Below, one piece after another: positions 23,730 to 31,405 of a DNA stretch of 41,823 bases. Origin of the DNA: JACCQS01 sp050999295 (lineage in GTDB: Bacteria; Actinomycetota; Actinomycetes; Mycobacteriales; Geodermatophilaceae); NCBI GenBank assembly GCA_050999295.1, contig JBPCPI010000127.1, positions 1-41,823 on the forward strand, given 5' to 3'. Positions within the stretch are counted from its first letter, which is position 1. The number at the start of each line of letters is the position of its first letter. The notes beneath the pieces were generated by a model, which ran no database searches, was not told the DNA's origin, and worked only from the letters and a program-made list of their open reading frames with translations. The translations under genes and the position numbers were made by a program.

Positions 23730-23735
23730 CATCAT
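23730..23735 (+). promoter_or_regulatory. Possible -10 element, leaderless start of the DUF3039 gene
   Basis: CATCAT (A and T at the two most conserved positions of TANNNT) lies seven bases before GTG 23743. There is no ribosome site, and the position lies inside the short psuG/DUF3039 divergent spacer. Weak but consistent with the other leaderless starts in the window. Confidence 0.25.
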
Positions 23736-23742
23736 GGCGTAG

Positions 23743-23973
23743 GTGACCCGCACCGACACGATCGAGCGTCCTGATCTCCGGGATCAGGAGACCGATACCC
23801 CCGAGGATGTCTTCCACTACGTCAAGAAGAACAAGATCGCCGAGAGCGCGGTTCTGGGCTCGATGGTGCAGGCGTTGTGCGGGGAGATCTTTCCGGTGAC
23901 CAAGACCCCCAAGCCGGGTAGCCCGGTCTGTGAGCCGTGCAAGGAGATCTACGCTCAGCTGCGCAAGGAGTGA
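23743..23973 (+). CDS. DUF3039 small putative zinc-binding protein
   Basis: 76 residues from GTG 23743. The conserved core HYVKKNKIAESAVLGSMVQALCGEIFPVTKTPKPGSPVCEPCKEIY is the DUF3039 signature, with a Cys at CGE and a CxxC pair (CEPC) probably binding one metal ion with a His. It is a cytosolic actinobacterial protein of unknown role. The C-terminus overlaps tail-to-tail by 19 bases with the remnant membrane gene on the other strand. No Shine-Dalgarno is visible. Confidence 0.88.
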   Translation: MTRTDTIERPDLRDQETDTPEDVFHYVKKNKIAESAVLGSMVQALCGEIFPVTKTPKPGSPVCEPCKEIYAQLRKE

Positions 23974-24660
23974 ACGAGGCGACCGCTTCGGCTGGTATAC
24001 CGGTGCTGCTCGTCGTCCTCGGTGGCCTGCCGCGCTGAGCGGCGGCGGTCGATCCTACGTGGCGGAGCCGGCCACCGGACCTGGATCGCGGCGTTCAACT
24101 CCGCACCCAACAGGACCGCGAGACCGAGCAGGAAGAAGAACAGCGGCGCCGCGATTGGTGCCGCCAGCGCGGCGTACGGAACGGTGGTGGAAAAGAAGTA
24201 CGACAGGTAGCTCCGCAGTGCCCATGCCCCCAGCACGAAGACGACCATGGCGAACATCGCCCCTGGAAGGTGGCGCCGCCACGGCGGCCGGCGGGGGAGT
24301 ACGACGTGGTACAGGCTGGCCAGCAGCACCACGATAAGCACGCAGACCAGAACCGGGTAGACCACGGTGATCAGGAAATCGACCGTGCCTGGTAATCCGC
24401 TGGAACCAGGACAGGATCACGCCCGGACCGAGCAGCAGCAGCGGCAGGGTGACCACGGCGGTGAGCCGAAGACGATGAACAGCCACAGTGCCAGCAGCCG
24501 ACTGCGGATCGGGCCGCGGACGTCGCGCTGGTCGTAGGCGATGACGATGGTGTTGACGAAGGTCGCCACAACGGTTGCGCCCAGCACCGAGAAGGGCGCC
24601 GACTGCCGGATGCGAACTGGATCAACCGCAGGGGGGCCCGGCTGTGGCAGCAGCGCTCGA
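23955..24660 (-). pseudogene. Decayed YihY/YhjD (BrkB)-family membrane protein gene
   Basis: Minus-strand translation gives family segments in pieces. From about 24600 to 24460 one frame reads VVATFVNTIVIAYDQRDVRGPIRSRLLALWLFIVF. The next lower frame then continues LTAVVTLPLLLLGPGVILSWFQ (about 24465-24400). The first frame resumes with LPGTVDFLITVVYPVLV and runs to the stop at 23955 through YHVVLPRRPPWRRHLPGAMF and LLGAELNAAIQ. This implies one missing base near 24457 and one extra near 24400. The N-terminal third of the family (about 120-150 residues) is absent, since the neighbouring gene ends at 24757. A true pseudogene or sequence errors could explain the shifts, but the missing N-terminus favours decay. 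Confidence 0.7.
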
Positions 24661-24756
24661 CGCGCCTGCGCTACGGCGTGTCGCCGATCACGGGTCGAGT
24701 GCTGGCCATGTTGCCCCGGCCAGGGGGCAGTCCGGCAGTGACATGGTTCGTCCGGG

Positions 24757-26253
24757 TCAGATACCCATCGCCGCCCAGTTACCGAATATGGCGATGCTCA
24801 GCCCTGTGCTGGCTTGGATGTTGACGTAGAGGGTCCGGAAGTCCGGGCTGAAGGTCGACCCAGCGAACTCGTCACCGCCAATGTCGGTGCCCTTGGGAAT
24901 CAGGTTCTGCGCGATATCGACCAGGACGCCATTCTGGGTGAGCCCGCTCAGGAAGTTACCGTTGGCCCCGTCCTCGCAGATGACGAGCGCTCCACTTCTG
25001 GTGGTGGTGATGTTGTCCGGGAAGTCGAGCACGTCCGGTCCCGGCGAGACGTAGACGAGTTCAAGCTCCTGGGTCAAGGTGTGATAGGCCCAGATCTGGC
25101 CTGATCCGCTGCCAAAGCCCGTGCTGGTCAAGCCTGGGTCTCCGAGAACCCATGGAGCTCGCTCGCCGCCGCCCTGGGTCGAGGTGAAGTACACCGTGTC
25201 GCGATCAAAAGCAGCGCCCTCGAGCCGGGAGAAGTACGCCGCGCCTTGTTCCCACCCCTGCTCGGCCACCGCATGGATCGCCTCGTCATTGGTCACGGTC
25301 GGTACCGGAGTCGGGCCGGACGTGTCCATCGGGAAGGTCGGATCCGGGTTGGCGATCTCGACCCACAGGACCGGAACTCGGACACCGACTCGGGTAGCCG
25401 CCTCGAGCCGAGCCCTCGGAACACCCTGTACGGCAAGAGCGAACAGCCGACCGCCGTCGAGTAGGCGACGGGTGGGACCGGGCCGGCGTGGCGGGACATA
25501 TCGGTAGAAGCCGCTCGGAAAGGCGAAGTCGTCCTCGGTCAGGTAGAAGACGTCCTCGCCGGGCGAGTAGGCGATCGCCTCGTGCGAGAACCTGCCGGTC
25601 GCCTTGATCGGCACCGCGTTCGACACACCATCGGCAGGTACCTCGAACACATATCCGTGTGGCTTCTGGAGCAGGACGTTCTTAACGTAGGTGTTTGGTG
25701 GCGCCGTACCGCGGGTGAAGTCGTCGAACACGTCCGGACCGTTGATGGTCTCCTCGCAGGACACCCAGCTGCCCCAGGGCATCGGTCCGCCCGCGCAGTT
25801 ACCCATGGTGCCGTTAAGGCTGGCCCGCGACGCGAGCACGATGCCCTCTCCGGTGACGAGTGTGTTGATCGTCCCGCCGGCGGCCGCAGAGTCGTACGGA
25901 GCAGGAGTCGAAGCGAACGGCGACCCGGGACCGAGGATCTCATGGTTGCGCACCAGGATCGATGTGCCGTCGGGGCCGGGGAAAGCAGCCATGCCGTCGT
26001 GGCGGCCCGGTACCGGGAGGCCATTCTGGAAGGTGTCAACGATGGCGTGCTGGAAGGAGCGGTAGGCGAATCCACGGGGCAGTGCGAGGCGCACCACCTG
26101 ATCGCGCAGGTCCGGGACCGGGACCAAGGCCGGCCCGGCGGCCGCGGTGGGGGGAGCGGCGTTCGCCTGCCTGGCGAAGAATCCGGCGAAGGGACCGGCG
26201 AGGGCGGTTATTGCACCGGCCTTGAGCACCGTGCGTCGATCGACCTGGGTCAT
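24757..26253 (-). CDS. Tat-exported PhoX/DUF839-family protein (putative alkaline phosphatase)
   Basis: 498 residues, ATG 26253 preceded by AGGAGGA. The N-terminus DRRTVLKAGAITALAGPFAGFFARQANA is a twin-arginine signal with a likely AxA cleavage site near residue 32. The mature part has family blocks: RHDGMAAFPGPDGTSILVRNHE, WGSWVSCEETINGP, KATGRFSHEAIAYSPGEDVFYLTEDD, PDNITTTRSGALVICEDG and GGDEFAGSTFSPDFRTLYVNIQ. PhoX proteins are Ca/Fe-dependent phosphatases built as beta-propellers, and CEET contributes metal ligands. DUF839 also contains members without known activity, so phosphatase function is inferred. Secreted and folded before export. No phosphate-regulation box was recognised upstream. 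Confidence 0.85.
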   Translation of the reverse strand: MTQVDRRTVLKAGAITALAGPFAGFFARQANAAPPTAAAGPALVPVPDLRDQVVRLALPRGFAYRSFQHAIVDTFQNGLPVPGRHDGMAAFPGPDGTSILVRNHEILGPGSPFASTPAPYDSAAAGGTINTLVTGEGIVLASRASLNGTMGNCAGGPMPWGSWVSCEETINGPDVFDDFTRGTAPPNTYVKNVLLQKPHGYVFEVPADGVSNAVPIKATGRFSHEAIAYSPGEDVFYLTEDDFAFPSGFYRYVPPRRPGPTRRLLDGGRLFALAVQGVPRARLEAATRVGVRVPVLWVEIANPDPTFPMDTSGPTPVPTVTNDEAIHAVAEQGWEQGAAYFSRLEGAAFDRDTVYFTSTQGGGERAPWVLGDPGLTSTGFGSGSGQIWAYHTLTQELELVYVSPGPDVLDFPDNITTTRSGALVICEDGANGNFLSGLTQNGVLVDIAQNLIPKGTDIGGDEFAGSTFSPDFRTLYVNIQASTGLSIAIFGNWAAMGI

Positions 26254-26328
26254 GGGATGTCCTCCTGGACAGAACGGGCGGGGCTCTTCGGCTAGCGCGA
26301 GGCGACCGTACCCCGTGTGAGACGGTTC

Positions 26329-28263
26329 TTAAAGCCGGCTGGCGGACATGATCGGTCTCGCGGTGCGGCGCTGGAACCGTACGGCGGCGTGCGTCCGGGC
26401 TGCGGGCGTGTCATCCGGAGAGATCAGGCCAGGCGGCGATGGCGGTGGTATGCAGACAACGTGCGGTTGTGCGTTGTACCGGGTCACGAATTCTTCAGTT
26501 CTCGTGACCGTCGCGGTGCCCAGCTGCTTGAAGACCCGGGTCACGGTGATGTCGAACCCCTCTGAGCCGCTCGAGGCGACGCAGGAGCCGTCGTCGGGCT
26601 TCTCCTGGGTCTGCGGGCTCCGGTAGTTGTAGCGCTCGCTGCTCACCGACTCGACATCGACCTGCTTGGTTCCCCAGAACGTGACCGTCAGGGAGCCCGG
26701 GGCCCATGCCGTCTGGATGTAGATCCCGGTCGGTTGGTCATTGCGGAAGACAAGGTCGACCGAGTCATAGAACACAGTCGCCTCCCGGCCAGGCGGGTAA
26801 CGACTGATGTAGTACGAGTGCGGCTTGTGGTAGACGTCCTCGAGGCCAGCGAAGAAGACGGCGTTGAACGTAGTCGTGGCAAATTGGCTGACGCCGCCAC
26901 CCACGGCGGTCTGGAACTCCCCACTGATGATGACGCCGGCCGGGACGTACCCCTGGGCTTCGGTGCGGGGTCCGGTGAAGCCATTGAGGCTGAACGTCTC
27001 ACCAGGCAGCACGATCGCCCCGTCGACGTCTGCAGCCACGACCTTCATGTTCTGCCCGCTGGCGCTGGACGTGTAGTGGGTGGTGAACGTGCTGACCACC
27101 TCCGTGATGCCAAGTGCATTGGCCGCCTCGGTCGTCAACGCCGCCGATGCGGCGCCGAGCGGGGCCTCGACCTGACGAGGGGCGGGCTGGGGCAGCACTT
27201 CCACCATCGCCTCGGCCAACAGGGCCATGTCGATCCCGGTGCCGTCCACCGAGGGAATCACGGTGATGGCGCCGTTGACGATCTCGAATCTGGCGTCCTG
27301 GGGCAGCGTGGTGAACGGCGCGAACAACTCGCCCGTGGCCGCCGAGAGCGCGGCCGGGTCGATCATCGCCTCCAGCCGGCCGTCGGAGCCGGGCGTGAAG
27401 CGCAGCGCGGCCGCGATGGCGGTCACCGGGATCTCGACGATCGCCCCGGCAGATGCACCACCCGGGGCCATCACCTGGATCGGCGCGGCCAGGGCGGGGC
27501 CAGCAATGGTGTCCAGTGCCTCCTGGACCTCCTCGGCGGTGATGGTGACGGCAATCTCATCGACTGGTAGTTCGATCGGCTTGTCGGCACGTTCGGCGGG
27601 GTCGGCGCGTACGGCGTCCACGAAGGCGGTGGCAGCGCCAGGCCGGTCGAGGGCAAGGCCTGGGACTGGGTCGACAGCCACTGGCTGGATGCCCTCGAAA
27701 GTGATCGCGCCCTCGATCGGCGGGCGATCGGTGCTGTCTGCGAACTCCGCGATGGCCCCCTCCAACAGCTCCTCGTCCACGGTCAGGACCGGGGGAACCT
27801 CCCGCTCGCTGAACAGCGACACCAGGCGGGTCAGCGGGTTGAGCGGCTGCCTGGCGGCCGCTGCCACCGAACCGTCGACGTCCAGCACGATGCCAGCCGC
27901 ACCTGAGTTCAGGCTGCCGGTTGCCTCGCCGGCCACGACGTCGCGCGGGGCGCTGACCGGACCAGCGAGCTCGTCCTCGAGCACAGCGGCAGCGGCATCT
28001 CGCGTAAATCCACCGAGTGCGACGCCACCAACCGTGGTGTTGCGCGGGACGTCGTCCCCAGCGAGCAGCAGATCACCGGCGTAGAGCAGCCCACCTGCGG
28101 CCAGCAGAAGTGCCGGAATCCACACCCGCTTGCGGGCCCACCAGCGACGTGAGCCTCGCTCGGCTGCCGGGCCGGACGGCGGGTCCGGTGTCTGGATCGG
28201 CTCCGTGGGCGGCTCCGGTGTCTGGATCGGCTCCGTGGGCGGGTCCGGGTGCGGTAGCGACAC
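26329..28263 (-). CDS. VanW-family membrane-anchored peptidoglycan-binding-like protein
   Basis: 644 residues, GTG 28263 two bases after the stop of the upstream gene (coupled). A proline-rich cytosolic N-terminus contains a perfect 10-residue duplication (PTEPIQTPEP/PTEPIQTPDP). A basic stretch WWARKRVW is followed by one membrane span (about 47-68). Outside are two putative peptidoglycan-binding-like repeats (about 75-340, with VGGVALGGFTRDAAAAVL) and the VanW domain (about 405-560: FSLNGFTGPRTEAQGYVPAGVIISG, GGGVSQFATTTFNAVFFAG). A short tail with two cysteines follows. VanW proteins are linked to cell-wall processes and glycopeptide-resistance clusters, but their biochemical role is not settled. 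It sits in the cell envelope. Confidence 0.82.
   Translation of the reverse strand: MSLPHPDPPTEPIQTPEPPTEPIQTPDPPSGPAAERGSRRWWARKRVWIPALLLAAGGLLYAGDLLLAGDDVPRNTTVGGVALGGFTRDAAAAVLEDELAGPVSAPRDVVAGEATGSLNSGAAGIVLDVDGSVAAAARQPLNPLTRLVSLFSEREVPPVLTVDEELLEGAIAEFADSTDRPPIEGAITFEGIQPVAVDPVPGLALDRPGAATAFVDAVRADPAERADKPIELPVDEIAVTITAEEVQEALDTIAGPALAAPIQVMAPGGASAGAIVEIPVTAIAAALRFTPGSDGRLEAMIDPAALSAATGELFAPFTTLPQDARFEIVNGAITVIPSVDGTGIDMALLAEAMVEVLPQPAPRQVEAPLGAASAALTTEAANALGITEVVSTFTTHYTSSASGQNMKVVAADVDGAIVLPGETFSLNGFTGPRTEAQGYVPAGVIISGEFQTAVGGGVSQFATTTFNAVFFAGLEDVYHKPHSYYISRYPPGREATVFYDSVDLVFRNDQPTGIYIQTAWAPGSLTVTFWGTKQVDVESVSSERYNYRSPQTQEKPDDGSCVASSGSEGFDITVTRVFKQLGTATVTRTEEFVTRYNAQPHVVCIPPPSPPGLISPDDTPAARTHAAVRFQRRTARPIMSASRL
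28181..28240 (+). repeat. Two tandem 30-bp in-frame repeats in the VanW gene
   Basis: 28181-28210 and 28211-28240 differ by a single base (GGG/GGC TCC...), and a third partial copy starts at 28241. Being a multiple of three, the duplication adds ten proline/threonine-rich residues to the cytosolic N-terminus. It is a likely site of length variation between strains. Confidence 0.75.
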
Positions 28264-28265
28264 CG

Positions 28266-28502
28266 TCAGTTCAGGGACTCTCCAGCAGTGGCCGGGGACT
28301 CGCTAGCGTCGAGGTCCACGAAGTCCACAGCGACACCGCGGAGCTTGTCGTCGTACTCCCGGGCGTGATGTCCGCAGAACGCCAGATCCATGCCGCCGGC
28401 AAGGACCACGCGCACCTTGGCCCGGGCACCGCAGCGGTCACAACGGTGCGTGTGGATCGGCGCGTCGTCGCGAGTAGCGGTGGGGGTCAGTGTTGGTGTC
28501 AC
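28266..28502 (-). CDS. Small DUF7455-type zinc-binding protein
   Basis: 78 residues from GTG 28502, with AGAGG about eight bases upstream; the frame is open further 5' but that part has no protein character. The core reads HRCDRCGARAKVRVVLAGGMDLAFCGHHAREYDDKL, a CxxC plus CxHH arrangement that fits one zinc ion, as in the DUF7455 family (M. tuberculosis Rv2708c, recalled). Cytosolic, unknown role. The stop is two bases before the VanW gene start, so the two are one operon. An ECF-type promoter candidate lies 65 bases upstream of the start. Confidence 0.75.
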   Translation of the reverse strand: MTPTLTPTATRDDAPIHTHRCDRCGARAKVRVVLAGGMDLAFCGHHAREYDDKLRGVAVDFVDLDASESPATAGESLN

Positions 28503-28836
28503 GGCGCTACCTCTCTTGTCGGCTCTTGCCGGGTGGTGCTCGGTGCTCGTGCCCTGCCATACATACGACGCAAGCATGACCGCGGATGTTCCCGCTGCGG
28601 TGAACCTCACCCCGAACTCGCTCGGCGTGTCGAACCAGCAGCCCACCGCTGCGCGGCCCTGCCTCTTCAACGGTACCCGGCCTGCCGGCGCGGAATGTTT
28701 CGGTTGGGTGTCGGTAGGCACCGGGATCGTGACGCTCGGACCACTTCTGCGGCGGGTTGGAACTGCCCGAGCAGTCAGCCGCCGGGCCTCGTCCTGCTGT
28801 GCGGGTCGCGCCGGACCCGTTCTCGGCGGTACCTGC
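28503..28836 (-). other. Intergenic region upstream of the DUF7455-VanW operon
   Basis: 334 bases between the GGDEF gene stop and the DUF7455 gene start. Open frames cross it on both strands but none has a family match or ribosome site. The only signal I can support is the ECF-type promoter near 28567-28592. Nothing else was recognised. Confidence 0.4.
28567..28592 (-). promoter_or_regulatory. Candidate ECF-sigma promoter for the DUF7455-VanW operon
   Basis: On the minus strand GGAAC (28592-28588) and CGTC (28570-28567) are 17 bases apart, a match to cell-envelope-stress ECF promoters (GGAAC-N16/17-CGTC). It would give a leader of about 60 bases before GTG 28502. An envelope protein as target is in keeping with such a sigma factor. 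Confidence 0.35.
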
Positions 28837-29637
28837 CTACCGTCGATCAGCCGTCGAAGCGTTTCGCATTGCCGAGTACATCGCGGTCTCGGCCTCATGG
28901 AGCAGTTCGGCTGGCAGCGAGTCGGCGGAACTTACCGCGATCCCGACAGTCGCACGCACCGACATTGTTCCATCGTCCACCAGCACCCCGGCTGCCAGTT
29001 CGGTCTCGATTCGACTGGCCAACATTATTCCGTCGGAGGGTCGGCTCAGCTCCTCGCACAGGACAACGAATTCGGCTCCCCCAACGCGGGCACAGGTGTC
29101 GGTGTCGCGCAGGCAAGTCAGCAGCCGCCCAGCCACGCCGATGAGCAGCTGATCGCCGACAGCACGACCGAGGGTGTCGTTGACGACCTTGAAACCGTCG
29201 AGATCGAGGAAGAGCACCCCTACGTGCGTTCCGGCACGTTTGGCGCGAGCCAGCGCCTGGGTGAGACGGTCGATCAAGAGGTGTCTGTTCGGAAGGCCGG
29301 TGAGGCTGTCGTGCAGGATCTCCTGGAGCAGCCGGGCCTGCGTAGAGCGGGCTTCCGTAGCGGCTGCCTCAGCGGCGGCGAACACTGCCGCCTTGGCTTC
29401 CACGGCTACGGCGACGGCGCGCACGGCTTCGGCGGAAGCCTCGGCAACGGCCCGGGCAGCGGCCGACACCGCGGTCAGGGCGTCAAGCATTGCCTGCGCG
29501 GCGAGCTCCGCCTCTGCGACCGCTGCTGTGGCGACGATCGCGGCAAAGGAGTCCGCCGCCGCCGGACCGGTCTCGTCGTTGAGAGCCGGTATGCAATGGC
29601 GTTCGGGGCCAATGCTGGTCTCGGGTGCATGCACCAT
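28837..29637 (-). CDS. GGDEF-domain protein with degenerate GGAEF active site
   Basis: 266 residues, ATG 29637 after GGGGGA. Residues about 30-100 are an alanine-rich, probably coiled-coil helix. The GGDEF domain spans about 103-262: HDSLTGLPNRHLLIDRL, LFLDLDGFKVVNDTLG (metal Asp) and LRDTDTCARVGGAEFVVLCEEL. The signature is GGAEF (186-190): the third-position acidic residue needed for metal binding is Ala188, one base from Asp (GCC for GAC). The inhibitory-site motif RxxD (R177-D180) is kept. It may therefore bind c-di-GMP without making it. There is no membrane span, sensor domain or EAL domain. Activity could only be excluded biochemically. Confidence 0.85.
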   Translation of the reverse strand: MVHAPETSIGPERHCIPALNDETGPAAADSFAAIVATAAVAEAELAAQAMLDALTAVSAAARAVAEASAEAVRAVAVAVEAKAAVFAAAEAAATEARSTQARLLQEILHDSLTGLPNRHLLIDRLTQALARAKRAGTHVGVLFLDLDGFKVVNDTLGRAVGDQLLIGVAGRLLTCLRDTDTCARVGGAEFVVLCEELSRPSDGIMLASRIETELAAGVLVDDGTMSVRATVGIAVSSADSLPAELLHEAETAMYSAMRNASTADRR

Positions 29638-29774
29638 GTGAGTCCCCCGTAGGCACTGTTTGTAGTCGAGTGCTAACTAAGGGTAGCTCTTTACCCGGCG
29701 CCATGCCAGCCACGGCTGTCCGCTGGTCTCACGACCCGATCTCGTTGCTGAGCTGCCTGCCGGGTGCGGTCTGC

Positions 29775-31202
29775 TCAGTCGAGGTAGTCGCGCAGCACCT
29801 GGGACCGGCTGGGGTGGCGCAGCTTGGACATCGTCTTGGACTCGATCTGGCGGATCCGCTCGCGGGTCACGCCGTAGACCTGGCCGATCTCGTCCAGGGT
29901 GCGAGGCTGGCCGTCGGTGAGGCCGAACCGCAGTCGTACGACGCCGGCCTCGCGCTCGGACAGGGTCTGCAGGACGCTGGTGAGCTGGTCCTGCAGCAGG
30001 GTGAAGCTGACCGCGTCGACGGCGACGACCGCTTCGGAGTCCTCGATGAAATCACCCAGTTGGGAGTCACCTTCGTCGCCGATGGTCTGGTCGAGGCTGA
30101 TCGGCTCCCGGGCGTACTGCTGGATCTCCAGCACCTTGTCCGGGGTGATGTCCATCTCCTTGGCCAGCTCCTCAGGGGTGGGCTCGCGGCCCAGGTCCTG
30201 GAGCAGCTCCCGCTGGATGCGGCCGAGCTTGTTGATCACCTCGACCATGTGCACCGGAATCCGGATGGTGCGGGCCTGGTCGGCCATCGCGCGGGTGATC
30301 GCCTGCCGGATCCACCACGTTGCGTACGTCGAGAACTTGTAACCCTTGGTGTAGTCGAACTTCTCCACGGCGCGGATCAGGCCCAGGTTGCCCTCCTGGA
30401 TCAAGTCCAGGAACGCCATGCCGCGGCCGGTGTACCGCTTGGCCAGCGAGACGACCAGGCGCAGGTTGGCCTCGAGCAGGTGATTCTTGGCGCGCTCGCC
30501 GTCGCGGATGATCCAGTTCAGGTCGCGGCGCAGCTGGGGGGAGACCTTGCGGGACTCGGTCTCGTTGATCCGGGCCCGCTCGGCGGCGTAGAGACCGGCC
30601 TCGATCCGCTTGGCGAGATCGACCTCCTCCTCGGCGTTGAGCAGGGCCACCTTGCCGATCTGCTTGAGGTAGGCCCGGACCGAGTCGGCCGAGGCGGTCA
30701 TCTCGGCGTCCTTACGGGCCTGCCGCAGGGCCTCGGACTCCTCCTCGTCGTCCCAGACGTACTCGGCGCTGACCTCCTCCGGAGGCTCGCCGTCCTTGGC
30801 GGGGTCGGCTGGTTCGCCGTCCTTCACAAGGACCTCGATGCTGGCTGTGTCGTCGATGACCGTCGCGGCGTCGTCTGCCATGGCGGTCGCCGTGCCGGAG
30901 GCAGACACGCGGCTCGACGTCTTGGCGGGAGTCTTGGCCACGGGTGTCTTGACTGTGGCTTTCTTGGCGCCGGGCTTGGCAACGCTCTTGGCGGTGGCCG
31001 TCACCGTCGCCTTCTTGACTGGTGCGGCTGCCGCGCGGGTGCCGCGGGTGGCCGTCCTTGTCGCGCTGGCGGTTCGAGGAACCGGCGCGCTCACCCGCGG
31101 GCCGCCGGTGGCGGCTGCGGCCAGCGTGCGTCGCGGATATGTACGAGGTGCCGTGATCGATGAGCCCGTCGGTGCAGAAGTGTTGCTCTGTTCGGACGGC
31201 AC
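29775..31202 (-). CDS. sigA: Primary (group 1) sigma factor SigA/RpoD
   Basis: 475 residues from GTG 31202, with AAGGGG seven bases upstream; a TTG at 31220 is possible but has no ribosome site. A long Lys/Ala/Thr/Pro-rich N-terminus (residues 1-105, AKPGAKKATVKTPVAKTPAKT) leads to an acidic stretch (AEYVWDDEEESEALRQARKDAEM). Then come regions 1.2 to 4.2: SADSVRAYLKQIGKVALLNAEEEVDLAKRIE, NLRLVVSLAKRYTGRGMAFLDLIQEGNLGLIRAVEKFDYTKGYKFSTYATWWIRQAI, VRLRFGLTDGQPRTLDEIGQVYGVTRERIRQIE and a terminal LRDYLD. It directs RNA polymerase to housekeeping promoters. The lysine/alanine N-terminus is typical of actinobacterial HrdB/SigA. It lies divergent from the class-IV aminotransferase. Confidence 0.95.
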   Translation of the reverse strand: MPSEQSNTSAPTGSSITAPRTYPRRTLAAAATGGPRVSAPVPRTASATRTATRGTRAAAAPVKKATVTATAKSVAKPGAKKATVKTPVAKTPAKTSSRVSASGTATAMADDAATVIDDTASIEVLVKDGEPADPAKDGEPPEEVSAEYVWDDEEESEALRQARKDAEMTASADSVRAYLKQIGKVALLNAEEEVDLAKRIEAGLYAAERARINETESRKVSPQLRRDLNWIIRDGERAKNHLLEANLRLVVSLAKRYTGRGMAFLDLIQEGNLGLIRAVEKFDYTKGYKFSTYATWWIRQAITRAMADQARTIRIPVHMVEVINKLGRIQRELLQDLGREPTPEELAKEMDITPDKVLEIQQYAREPISLDQTIGDEGDSQLGDFIEDSEAVVAVDAVSFTLLQDQLTSVLQTLSEREAGVVRLRFGLTDGQPRTLDEIGQVYGVTRERIRQIESKTMSKLRHPSRSQVLRDYLD

Positions 31203-31315
31203 GCAAATCCCCTTCGGCAAGACAAATCGGGCGACAAGGTCGGGCCGTGCCCGAGACGGACCGCTGGGGCGGAATGGCAGGTCTGGGGGCGCTCGGCGGG
31301 ACGTGAGTCTATTCC

Positions 31316-31342
31316 ATTGTAACTGCGAATCGCGCCGGTGAA
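31316..31342 (-). promoter_or_regulatory. Candidate promoter of sigA
   Basis: On the minus strand TTCACC (31342-31337) and TACAAT (31321-31316) are spaced by 15 bases. The -10 is a good match to TATAAT, but the spacing is short. It would give a leader of about 105 bases before GTG 31202. Confidence 0.3.
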
Positions 31343-31393
31343 CGCCGCCGGTCCGTGCGTGTCCATCCTGGGGCCCGTACGGACCGCCGGCGC

Positions 31394-31399
31394 TAGCGT
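31394..31399 (+). promoter_or_regulatory. Candidate -10 element, leaderless start of the class-IV aminotransferase gene
   Basis: TAGCGT, identical to the hexamer in front of the beta-phosphoglucomutase gene, is six bases before GTG 31406. No ribosome site is present. Confidence 0.35.
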
Positions 31400-31405
31400 G
31401 GTGCC

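Noticed and set aside
28503..28898. N-terminal extension of the DUF7455 protein through the intergenic region
   Set aside because: The upstream codons show no protein-like character, and GTG 28502 has a good ribosome site and gives the family's usual length.
29625..31163. 512-codon open frame on the plus strand opposite sigA
   Set aside because: The opposite strand encodes a complete SigA; the plus-strand frame has Leu/Gly/Val-rich low-complexity sequence with no family features, a GC-rich antisense shadow.
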